NCBI GenBank assembly: GCA_035267205.1
Contig: DATFLZ010000023.1
Location: forward strand, 1-7,774
Source of the DNA: CAXMST01 sp035267205
GTDB lineage: Bacteria > Actinomycetota > Thermoleophilia > Solirubrobacterales > 70-9
DNA length: 7,774 nucleotides
Direction: 5' to 3'
The notes beneath the pieces are model-generated. The model saw nothing but the letters and a program-made list of their open reading frames with translations, searched no databases and was not told the DNA's origin. Positions 1 through 6,161 of this stretch are shown piece by piece. Made by a program: the position numbers and the translations under genes. Positions within the stretch are counted from its first letter, which is position 1; the number at the start of each line of letters is the position of its first letter.

Positions 1-3000
1 AGCTGCGGCGAAGACCGATGCGGAGCTCGCGACCCTCGATCGTCGCGGCCTCGCGCCCGCCCTCGGGGTCCGCGTCGACGTAGCCGACCGACCCGGCCAG
101 CACCTCGCCACCGAGGTACTCCTCGTGGGCGCGAGCAGCCGCGAGCAGCTCGTCGTCACCCGCGAGCTCCAGCTCGATCCGGTCGGTGATCTCCAGGCCG
201 GCCTCCTTGCGGGCGTTCTGGACGGCGCGGACGATCTCCCGCGCCAGTCCCTCCTGCACCAGCTCCGGGGTGAGATCGAGCGCCAGGGCCACGGCTCGCC
301 CCGCCTCCGACTCGACCATGTAGCCCTCGAGCGGCTCCATCACGAGCGTCAGATCGTCGGGCTCGAGCGTGTGGTCGTGGCCGTCGATCGAGATCCCGAT
401 CTCGCGCTCGCCGGCGATCGCCTCGCGGACGTGGTCGGCGTTCAGCGACTCGACCGCCGCCGCGACCTGGGGCATCTGCTTGCCGAAGCGCGGCCCGAGG
501 GTCCGGTAGTTCGGCTTCACGCTGTAGTCGGCGAGCTCGGCCTCCTCGGTGACGAACTCGAGCCTCTTGACGTTGAGCTCCGCGCGCACCACGTCGGCGA
601 ACGTCTCGATCGTCCGTCGCTCAGCCTCGGTGGCGACGATCACGGCCTTGGCCAGCGGCTGGCGCATCTTGACCTTCGCGTGGGAGCGTCCGGCGCGGCC
701 GAGCTCGACCGCCCGCTGCGCGGCCTCCATGCCCGCCTCGAGCGCCTCGTCGCGCCGGCTGCCCTCGGCGATGGGGTAGTCCGTGAGGTGAACCGAGTGC
801 TCGGGCCCGGCGGCCTCGCCGTGCTCCAGGTTGGACCAGATCGCGTCGGCCGTGAAGGGCACGAATGGCGCCAGGAGCTGCGCGGTCTCCAGCAGGCAGT
901 GACGCAGCGTGCCGAACGCCGCGCGGTCGCCGTCCCAGAAGCGGCGCCTGCCGACGCGCACGTACCAGTTGGAGAGCTCGTCGACGAAGCCGGCGATCGC
1001 CTTGCCGGCGGTCGTCGAGTCGAAGTCGTCGAGCGCGTGACGGACGGTGTGCGTGGTCGCCTCCAGCCGGGAGACCGCCCAGCGGTCGAGCCGCTCGGCC
1101 GAGCCCCCGGGGCTCGCGTAGCCGTCGTGGTCGGGCGGCGCCGGAGGGTCGGCGGGGCCGATGCCCTCCGCGTTCGCGTAGAGCACGTAGAAGGAGTAGG
1201 TGTTCCAGAGCGTGAGCAGGAACTGGCGCACCGCCTCGCCCACGGTCTCGGTGCTGAACCGGTATCCCGCCCAGGGCTGCTGGGAGGCGAGGTAGTACCA
1301 GCGGAACGCGTCGGCGCCGTGCACGTCGATCACGTCGTGGGGATCGACCAGGTTGCCGAGGCGCTTGCTCATCTTGCGGCCGTCGGGATCGAGGATGAGG
1401 CCGAGGCAGACGCAGTTCAGGTAGTCGGTCTCGTCGAAGATCAGCACCGACTCGGCGAGCTGGGAGTAGAACCAGCCGCGGGTCTGGTCGATCGCCTCGC
1501 AGATGAAATCCGCCGGGAAGCGCTCGCGGAACAGCTCCTCGTTCTCGAACGGGTAGTGGTACTGCGCGAACGGCATCGCGCCGCTGTCGTACCAGGTGTC
1601 GATCACCTCCGGGACGCGTCGCATCTCGCCGCCGCAGGACTCGCACTCCAGCGTGATCTCGTCCACGAACGGGCGGTGCAGATCCTCGCGCACCTCGCCG
1701 CCGCGCTCGCGCAGATCGGCCACCGAGCCGGCGCAGAAGCGCTCGTCGCAGTCCTCCGCGGTGCACTCCCAGATCGGCAACGGCGTGCCCCAGTAGCGGG
1801 AACGGGAGAGCGCCCAGTCCACGTTGCCCTCCAGCCACTTGCCGAAGCGGCCGTGCTTGATGTGCTCCGGGTGCCAGCCGATCCGCTCGTTCTCGGCGAG
1901 CATCCGGTCCCGCGCCTCGGAGGTCTTGATGTACCAGGTGGACTTCGCGTAATAGAGGAGCGCGGTGTCGCAGCGCCAGCAGTGCGGGTAGGCGTGCTCG
2001 TAGTCGACGGCGCGGAAGAGCTTGCCGGCGGCATCGAGCGCCTCGACGATCTCGGGGTTGTGCTCGTAGACGACCTTCCCCTGGAAGTCCGGGACGCGCT
2101 CGTCGTAGCGGCCGTCGAGCCCGACCGGGTTCTGCAGCGTCATCTCGTAGGCCTCGCCGAGCCGGAAGTCGTCCTCGCCGAACGCGAGCGCGGTGTGGAC
2201 GAGGCCGGTCCCATCCTCGGTGGTGACGAAGTCGGCGAGCAGGACGGTGTGGCCGTGGGGGCCGAAGTCCGAGCCCTTGACGTAGTCGAACGGCGCCTCG
2301 TACCGGGTGCCGGCCATCTCCGAGCCCGCGAAGCGGTCGTGGATCGTGGCGTCCTCGCCGAGCAGGCGCTCGGCCAGGGCCTCGGCGACCACCACGACCT
2401 CATCGGATCCCGCGGGGGTGGCGCGCACGTAGGCGATCTCGGCTCCCGCCGCGACGGCCGCGTGCGAGATCAGCGTCCACGGCGTCGTCGTCCAGACGAG
2501 GAGGTTGTCGCCCTCCTTCAACGGCGGCCCGCCCGGACGCGAAGCGGAGGACGTGGCCGCCTCTGTAACCGGCAGGCGCACGTACACCGACGGGTCGACG
2601 ACGTCCTTGTAGCCGAGCGCGACCTCGTGGGAGGAGAGCGCGGTGCCGCAGCGCGGGCAGTACGGCACGACCTTGTGCCCCTGGTAGAGGCGGTCGGAGT
2701 CGAACAGCTGCCGCAGCGACCACCAGACCGACTCGATGTAGTCGTCGTCCATGGTCACGTACGGATCCTCGAGATCGATCCAGTGCCCGATGCGCTCGAC
2801 CATCCGGTTCCAATCCCCGACGTAGCGGAACACCGACTCCCGGCACCTCGCGTTGAACTCGGCGATCCCGTAGGACTCGATCTGCTCCTTGGAGGAGATT
2901 CCGAGCTCCTTCTCGACCTCGAGCTCGACCGGCAGCCCGTGGCAGTCCCAGCCGCCCTTGCGCGGGACGTAGTAGCCGCACATCGCCTTGTAGCGCGGGT

Positions 3001-3220
3001 AGATGTCCTTGAAGACGCGGCTCAGGACGTGGTGGGAGCCCGGCTTTCCGTTCGCGGTCGGGGGCCCCTCGTAGAAGCTCCACAGCGGCCGCCCCTCGCG
3101 CATCTCGAGCTGGCGCTGGAAGGTCCCGTTCTCGCGCCAGCGCTCGAGCACCTCCTCCTCAAGGGCCGGGAAGGACTGCTTGGGGTCGACTGGGGAGTAG
3201 GAGGGATCGGGCGCTGCCAT
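1..3220 (-). CDS. ileS: Isoleucyl-tRNA synthetase, type 2 (IleRS2), 3' end cut by window
   Basis: Cytoplasmic class I synthetase that charges tRNA-Ile with isoleucine and hydrolyses misformed Val-tRNA-Ile. Reading from ATG 3220, 1073 codons are visible without a stop. Type 2 enzymes are usually about 1030-1080 residues, so only a short tail should be missing. Visible in order: the nucleotide-binding signature GKPGSHHVL with GSHH at residues 61-64 in place of HIGH; GGWDCHGLPVE just after; cysteine pairs C188/C191 and C414/C417; the CP1 editing domain with TTTPW at 244-248 and GTGLVHTALAFGEDD ending at D351; a second cysteine set C486/C491/C526/C529; AIDQTRGWFYS; KMSKR at 616-620; and an anticodon-binding C-terminal region. 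The cysteine pairs near KMSKS and the overall wording (YEGPPTANGKP, CRESVFRYVGDW) are typical of the actinobacterial/eukaryote-like type, not the E. coli type. The GXHH motif and editing-site changes are discussed under findings. Family assignment is certain. Confidence 0.97.
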   Translation of the reverse strand, partial: MAAPDPSYSPVDPKQSFPALEEEVLERWRENGTFQRQLEMREGRPLWSFYEGPPTANGKPGSHHVLSRVFKDIYPRYKAMCGYYVPRKGGWDCHGLPVELEVEKELGISSKEQIESYGIAEFNARCRESVFRYVGDWNRMVERIGHWIDLEDPYVTMDDDYIESVWWSLRQLFDSDRLYQGHKVVPYCPRCGTALSSHEVALGYKDVVDPSVYVRLPVTEAATSSASRPGGPPLKEGDNLLVWTTTPWTLISHAAVAAGAEIAYVRATPAGSDEVVVVAEALAERLLGEDATIHDRFAGSEMAGTRYEAPFDYVKGSDFGPHGHTVLLADFVTTEDGTGLVHTALAFGEDDFRLGEAYEMTLQNPVGLDGRYDERVPDFQGKVVYEHNPEIVEALDAAGKLFRAVDYEHAYPHCWRCDTALLYYAKSTWYIKTSEARDRMLAENERIGWHPEHIKHGRFGKWLEGNVDWALSRSRYWGTPLPIWECTAEDCDERFCAGSVADLRERGGEVREDLHRPFVDEITLECESCGGEMRRVPEVIDTWYDSGAMPFAQYHYPFENEELFRERFPADFICEAIDQTRGWFYSQLAESVLIFDETDYLNCVCLGLILDPDGRKMSKRLGNLVDPHDVIDVHGADAFRWYYLASQQPWAGYRFSTETVGEAVRQFLLTLWNTYSFYVLYANAEGIGPADPPAPPDHDGYASPGGSAERLDRWAVSRLEATTHTVRHALDDFDSTTAGKAIAGFVDELSNWYVRVGRRRFWDGDRAAFGTLRHCLLETAQLLAPFVPFTADAIWSNLEHGEAAGPEHSVHLTDYPIAEGSRRDEALEAGMEAAQRAVELGRAGRSHAKVKMRQPLAKAVIVATEAERRTIETFADVVRAELNVKRLEFVTEEAELADYSVKPNYRTLGPRFGKQMPQVAAAVESLNADHVREAIAGEREIGISIDGHDHTLEPDDLTLVMEPLEGYMVESEAGRAVALALDLTPELVQEGLAREIVRAVQNARKEAGLEITDRIELELAGDDELLAAARAHEEYLGGEVLAGSVGYVDADPEGGREAATIEGRELRIGLRRS

Positions 3221-3230
3221 CGGGCGGCGG

Positions 3231-3236
3231 ATTGTA
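3231..3236 (-). promoter_or_regulatory. Putative -10 box of ileS
   Basis: On the minus strand the sequence TACAAT ends 10 bases before the ileS ATG, and no clear Shine-Dalgarno lies in between (CCGCCGCCCG). An actinobacterial TANNNT -10 box at this distance would put the transcript start within a few bases of the start codon, giving a leaderless or nearly leaderless mRNA. No TTGACA-like -35 is visible at 17-18 bp. No T-box leader, which often controls ileS in Firmicutes, can fit in the 84-bp spacer. Confidence 0.5.
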
Positions 3237-3291
3237 GGAGCGCGCCCCCTCAGCCGCCCGGCTCCGCGTCCAGCCGGGGACTGCGGCCCTC

Positions 3292-3297
3292 TAACCT
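3292..3297 (+). promoter_or_regulatory. Putative -10 box of the lipoprotein gene (leaderless)
   Basis: TAACCT is followed by exactly 7 bases (GATCCGC) and then the lipoprotein ATG at 3305. This is the spacing expected when transcription starts at the A of the start codon. No Shine-Dalgarno is present before this ATG, which supports a leaderless transcript. No recognisable -35 is seen. Confidence 0.45.
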
Positions 3298-3304
3298 GAT
3301 CCGC

Positions 3305-3778
3305 ATGAAGCGCCCGCTCGCGGCGCTGCTCGTGGCGGGGTCGATGACTCTCGCCGCCTGCGGCTCCTCCGACTCCGATTCAACGCCCACCGCCTGCCTG
3401 CAGGGCTCCGAGGCCTACCTGGCGGCGGTCGAGGACGCGCCGGAAGCGGCGCTGGTCGACGGGTCGGTCCCGATCAGCGACTGCCTGGTTCCGGGGCAGT
3501 CGAGCGGTGAGCTCAACACGGTCGCCGAGTCGGTGATTCCCGCCGCTACCCGGCTCAACGCTGAGGTCCAGCGGCGCCCCGCCGGCGAGGCGGCGACCGA
3601 GCTCGGGTACCTGGTCGGCGCGCTCGAGGAGGGGGCCTCCGACACCGCCGGCATCCACACGGACCTGATCCGGCGCATCAACAGCGCCGCTCGCTTCAGC
3701 GACGACCCCGAGGGCCTCGGCGCGAGGTTCGAACGCGCCTACGGGGCCGGCTACCAGGCCGCCCGCGAGGCGGGCTGA
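3305..3778 (+). CDS. Small predicted lipoprotein of unknown function (157 aa)
   Basis: The start ATG at 3305 opens a textbook lipoprotein signal peptide: positive MKRP, a hydrophobic stretch (LAALLVAGSMTLAA) and the lipobox L16-A17-A18-C19. Cleavage and lipidation at C19 are expected, followed by a polar Ser/Asp tether (GSSDSDST). The mature part is about 138 residues, acidic and Ala-rich, predicted mostly helical, with two further cysteines, C31 and C60, that could form a disulfide outside the cytoplasm. I recognise no catalytic motif or named domain. It is transcribed divergently from ileS across 84 bp and precedes fumC in the same direction, but a strong hairpin at its end argues against co-transcription. 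The same reading frame stays open far upstream, antisense to ileS; that extension is not coding because the lipobox start and -10 box fix the N-terminus here. Function unknown. Confidence 0.85.
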   Translation: MKRPLAALLVAGSMTLAACGSSDSDSTPTACLQGSEAYLAAVEDAPEAALVDGSVPISDCLVPGQSSGELNTVAESVIPAATRLNAEVQRRPAGEAATELGYLVGALEEGASDTAGIHTDLIRRINSAARFSDDPEGLGARFERAYGAGYQAAREAG

Positions 3779-3797
3779 GCCGCCGGGCTCGCCCGCC
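3769..3797 (+). terminator. Hairpin over the lipoprotein stop codon, terminator-like
   Basis: GGCGGGC (3769-3775) pairs with GCCCGCC (3791-3797), and inside it GAGCC (3777-3781) pairs with GGCTC (3786-3790) around a GCCG loop. Only T3776 is bulged. This gives a 12-bp, very GC-rich stem that includes the TGA stop at 3776-3778. No T-run follows, so it would be a U-less terminator of the kind often proposed in actinobacteria, or an mRNA 3'-end stabiliser. An alternative small hairpin, GCCCGC/GCGGGC (3761-3775), competes with it. Confidence 0.5.
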
Positions 3798-3835
3798 GCT
3801 GGCTACCCTCCCCGCTCCACAGCCAGCGAGCCAGC
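3797..3835 (+). promoter_or_regulatory. fumC promoter region: -10 box inside an inverted repeat with a duplicated arm
   Basis: CGCTGGCT (3797-3804) and AGCCAGCG (3821-3828) form a perfect 8-bp inverted repeat with a 16-bp spacer. A candidate -10 box, TACCCT (3804-3809), begins at the last base of the left arm, which would place the transcript start near 3816. The right-arm core AGCCAGC recurs at 3829-3835, eight bases after its first copy. Because the left arm lies upstream of the inferred transcript start, the repeat is better explained as a DNA operator than as an mRNA hairpin. The regulator is unknown. Confidence 0.4.
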
Positions 3836-3849
3836 CAACGGAGGATCGA

Positions 3850-5175
3850 ATGAGCGACGAGTCAGCAGACAAGCTTTGGGGCACCGAGACCGACAAGGCG
3901 GTTGACAACTTCCCGGTGTCCGGCCAGCGGGTCCCGGCTCCGGTCGTCCACTGGCTCGGCCGGATCAAGGCGGCCGCGGCGCGGACCAACGCCGAGCTGG
4001 ACCTCCTCGACACCGACCTCGCCGAGCGGATCGCGGAGGCGGGCGACGCGATCGGTCGCGGCGAGCACGACGACCAGTTTCCGGTCGACGTCTTCCAGAC
4101 CGGCTCCGGCACGTCCTCGAACATGAACGCGAACGAGGTGATCGCGAACATCGCCGGCGAGGGCGTGCACCGCAACGACCACGTCAACATGGGCCAGTCC
4201 TCGAACGATGTCTTTCCCTCGGCCGTCCACCTCGCGGCGCTCGATCAGACCGTCAACGATCTGCTTCCGGCGCTCGATGATCTCGCGTTCGCGCTCGGCG
4301 AGAAGGCCGAGGAGTTCTCGGACATCGTCAAGGCGGGGCGCACCCATCTGATGGACGCCGTGCCCGTCACCCTCGGGCAGGAGTTCGGCGGCTACGCCGC
4401 CCAGATCCGGATGGGCGCCGAGCGCGTTCGCGGCACCCTCGCCCGCGTCGGCCAGATCCCGCTGGGCGGAACCGCGACCGGCACCGGGCTCAACACCCAC
4501 AAGGAGTTCGCCCACCGCGCCCGGGCCAAGCTCGCCGAGAGCTCCGGCCTCGACATCTACGATCCGCACGACCGCTTCGAGGCCCAGGCCAACCGCGACG
4601 CGCTGGTCGAGCTTTCCGGGGCGGTGAAGGTCGTCGCCACCTCGCTGATCAAGATCGCCAACGACCTCGCCCTGATGGGCTCGGGCCCCCGGGTCGGGTT
4701 CGCCGAGCTGCGGCTGCCCGAGCTCCAGAAGGGATCCTCGATCATGCCGGGGAAGGTCAACCCGGTGATCCCGGAGGTCGTGATCCAGGTCGGCGATCAG
4801 GTGATCGGCAACGACGCGGCGATCACGGTCGCGGGCTCTCAGGGGCAGTTCGAGCTGAACGTGCGGGTGCCGCTGATCGCGAAGAACCTGCTGGAGTCGA
4901 TCAAGCTGCTCGGCTCCGCGTCACGCCTGCTCAACACCAAGGTGATCCAGGACGTCGAGCCCAACCACGAGTCCAATCAGGCCGCGGCCGAGGGCACGCT
5001 GGCAACGGCGACGGCCCTCAACCCCCACATCGGCTACGACAAGGCGAGCGACATCGTCAAGGCCGCGGCCGACTCAGGCCGCCCGCTGCGCGAGGTTGCG
5101 CGGGAGATGGGCGTGGACGACGCGACCCTCGATGAGGCGCTGGACCACGCCAAGATGGCGCGGCCTCACGACTGA
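3850..5175 (+). CDS. fumC: Class II fumarate hydratase (fumarase C)
   Basis: Fe-independent homotetrameric TCA-cycle enzyme that interconverts fumarate and L-malate in the cytoplasm. It is 441 residues, slightly shorter than the usual 460-475, with a trimmed N-terminus that still keeps the substrate-site start ADKLWG. Hallmarks: TGSGTSSNMN at 84-93, QSSND at 116-120, GRTHLMDA with the conserved active-site His at H166, GTATGTGLN near 208-215, and the superfamily loop GSSIMPGKVNP at 295-305 carrying the catalytic serine pair S296/S297. The start is set by GGAGG at 3840-3844, five bases before the ATG. After the loop the text reads VIPEV rather than the E. coli TQCEA. VIPE also occurs in aspartases, but mycobacterial fumarases have it too, and the Gly in MPGKVNP (Ala in typical aspartases) favours fumarase. 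Aspartase remains the only realistic alternative. It probably has its own promoter and terminator. Confidence 0.93.
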   Translation: MSDESADKLWGTETDKAVDNFPVSGQRVPAPVVHWLGRIKAAAARTNAELDLLDTDLAERIAEAGDAIGRGEHDDQFPVDVFQTGSGTSSNMNANEVIANIAGEGVHRNDHVNMGQSSNDVFPSAVHLAALDQTVNDLLPALDDLAFALGEKAEEFSDIVKAGRTHLMDAVPVTLGQEFGGYAAQIRMGAERVRGTLARVGQIPLGGTATGTGLNTHKEFAHRARAKLAESSGLDIYDPHDRFEAQANRDALVELSGAVKVVATSLIKIANDLALMGSGPRVGFAELRLPELQKGSSIMPGKVNPVIPEVVIQVGDQVIGNDAAITVAGSQGQFELNVRVPLIAKNLLESIKLLGSASRLLNTKVIQDVEPNHESNQAAAEGTLATATALNPHIGYDKASDIVKAAADSGRPLREVAREMGVDDATLDEALDHAKMARPHD

Positions 5176-5177
5176 TT

Positions 5178-5203
5178 CGCGGGCCCCGGGTCTCGGGGCC
5201 GCG
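5178..5203. terminator. Bidirectional terminator-like hairpin between fumC and the 79-aa gene
   Basis: This element fills the 29-bp gap between two facing stop codons. GCCCCG (5183-5188) pairs with CGGGGC (5194-5199) around the loop GGTCT. The stem continues with G5182-C5200 and, after a bulged G5181, CGC (5178-5180) with GCG (5201-5203). That makes ten strong pairs. Neither strand has a following T-run. Position and symmetry suggest it serves both convergent genes. Confidence 0.6.
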
Positions 5204-5204
5204 G

Positions 5205-5444
5205 TCAGTTGCGGAGCTCGGCCGGCGCCCTGACCGCGCTGTGGTCGAGGCTCAGGGGAAGCCCGAGAGCGGCTGACACCGCCTCGGCGCTCGCGGGCGA
5301 GGCGAGCCGCATGGTCTCACCCTCGAGGCGGCAGCCCATCGCCCGCTCCAGCGGGGAGCCGTCGCGGTCGGGCGCGGGAAGCCGGTCGAGGCCGCCGTAG
5401 CCCTGCGCGACGCGTACCGAATTTACGAACTCCATCAAGTACAT
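5205..5444 (-). CDS. Uncharacterised small protein (79 aa)
   Basis: The ATG at 5444 is chosen over an upstream in-frame ATG at 5492 because an excellent Shine-Dalgarno, GGAAGGAG (5458-5451), lies six bases before it. The protein begins MYLMEFVNSVRVAQGYGG, then has a charged, Pro-rich turn (LPAPDRDGSPLERAMGC) with one cysteine at C38, then LEGETMRLASPASAEAVSAALGLP, which looks like a short strand followed by a helix. There is no signal peptide, membrane segment or metal-binding cysteine cluster. I do not recognise a family, although the SPLERAMGC...GETMR pattern reads like a compact folded domain rather than noise. It converges on fumC and is divergent from msrA across 193 bp. The ribosome site, sensible amino-acid composition and exact fit between flanking hairpins support a real gene. 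Function unknown. Confidence 0.65.
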   Translation of the reverse strand: MYLMEFVNSVRVAQGYGGLDRLPAPDRDGSPLERAMGCRLEGETMRLASPASAEAVSAALGLPLSLDHSAVRAPAELRN

Positions 5445-5463
5445 CTGCCGCTCCTTCCATCCT

Positions 5464-5487
5464 GTCGGCCCCTTGCCGGGAGCCGAC
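5464..5487 (-). other. Hairpin just upstream of the 79-aa gene's ribosome site
   Basis: On the minus strand GTCGGC (5487-5482) pairs with GCCGAC (5469-5464). The stem extends through a T-G wobble and two more G-C pairs to nine pairs around a six-base loop, CGGCAA. It ends six bases before the Shine-Dalgarno of the minus-strand gene. No T-run follows on either strand, so a terminator is unlikely. A role as leader-RNA structure or as an operator in this divergent region is possible. No promoter was confidently placed, so it is not shown to be transcribed. Confidence 0.4.
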
Positions 5488-5542
5488 GCCATCCAGGGAC
5501 ACTTCGTCGGTAGAGACTGTTTCGGTGCGGATGCTCCGGAAC

Positions 5543-5572
5543 TTGAGCGGAGCCGCGCCGGCTGGCTATTCG
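5543..5572 (+). promoter_or_regulatory. Weak candidate promoter for msrA
   Basis: TTGAGC (5543-5548) and TATTCG (5567-5572), separated by 18 bp, are the best sigma70-like pair found in the 193-bp divergent spacer. They would give an msrA leader of about 60 bases. Each box deviates from consensus, and other weak matches (for example TTGAGG at 5573) exist nearby. This is a low-confidence proposal. Confidence 0.22.
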
Positions 5573-5637
5573 TTGAGGTGGCCGTAACGCGCGCCTGGGA
5601 TCATCTCCGGACAGCATCCACCGACCGAGGAGGCGCG

Positions 5638-6159
5638 ATGACCAAGACCGACCATGGGCCCGAGACCGTGAAGAGCACCGACAAGGTCAGCTTCGGTGCG
5701 GGATGCTTCTGGCAGATCGAGGCGGCCTTCCGCGAGCTGGAGGGCGTTGTCGAGACCGCCGTCGGCTACGAGGGCGGTCACGTCGCGAACCCGACCTATG
5801 AGCAGGTCTGCACCGGCGGCACGGGCCATGCCGAGGTCTGCGAGGTCACCTACGACCCGGACGAGGTGTCTTTCGGCGAGCTGCTTCAGGTCTACTGGCG
5901 GATCCACGATCCCACGCAGGTCGACCGCCAGGGCCCGGACATCGGCAGCCAGTACCGCTCGGTGATCTTCTTCCACACCGAGGACCAGCGCGCCGAGGCC
6001 GAGGCCTCGAAGGAGGCGCATCAGAAGCAGCACACCAAGCCGATCGCGACCACGATCGAGCCGGCGACCGGCTTCTACATGGCCGAGGACTACCACCAGT
6101 GCTACCTGGAGAAGCGCCAGGGCGCGACCGGGTTGATCGGGAGCCTGCTCGGGCGCTGA
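5638..6159 (+). CDS. msrA: Peptide-methionine (S)-S-oxide reductase MsrA
   Basis: Cytoplasmic repair enzyme that reduces the S epimer of methionine sulfoxide in proteins and free methionine, normally recycled by thioredoxin. It is 173 residues. The active-site signature GCFW starts at G22 with catalytic C23. It is followed by VGYEGGH (42-48), NPTYEQVCTGGTGHAEV (51-67) with the conserved GHAE glutamate E66, YWRIHDPTQ, and GSQYRS (sulfoxide-binding loop). The C-terminus is AEDYHQCYLEK and then a short tail, GATGLIGSLLGR. The start is fixed by GAGGAGG at 5627-5633, four bases before the ATG; a longer in-frame reading from 5473 lacks this support. The usual C-terminal resolving cysteine in a GYxC-type tail is absent, and C155 in HQCYL is the nearest candidate. 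No msrB is adjacent. The stop lies 2 bp from the stop of the convergent gabD. Confidence 0.96.
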   Translation: MTKTDHGPETVKSTDKVSFGAGCFWQIEAAFRELEGVVETAVGYEGGHVANPTYEQVCTGGTGHAEVCEVTYDPDEVSFGELLQVYWRIHDPTQVDRQGPDIGSQYRSVIFFHTEDQRAEAEASKEAHQKQHTKPIATTIEPATGFYMAEDYHQCYLEKRQGATGLIGSLLGR

Positions 6160-6161
6160 GC

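Noticed and set aside
125..3304. A plus-strand reading frame of more than 1000 codons, antisense to ileS and running in frame into the lipoprotein gene.
   Set aside because: It is the mirror of ileS. High GC at third positions removes stops on the opposite strand, and the translation is an Arg/Leu/Val/Asp-rich string with no domain. Only the 3305-3778 part has its own start signals and lipobox.
4750..4785. Aspartase (aspA) as the identity of the 3850-5175 gene, because of the VNPVIPEV sequence.
   Set aside because: Mycobacterial fumarases share this wording, and the preceding loop is MPGKVNP rather than the MPAKVNP typical of aspartases. Fumarase is preferred, with activity untested.
5445..5492. 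A longer start (95 aa) for the minus-strand small protein.
   Set aside because: It would place the GGAAGGAG ribosome site inside the coding sequence and translate the leader hairpin. The internal ATG at 5444 fits better.
5473..5637. A 55-codon N-terminal extension of MsrA from an upstream ATG.
   Set aside because: The strong GAGGAGG at 5627-5633 fits the ATG at 5638, the shorter protein matches normal MsrA length, and the extension has no recognisable transit or signal sequence.
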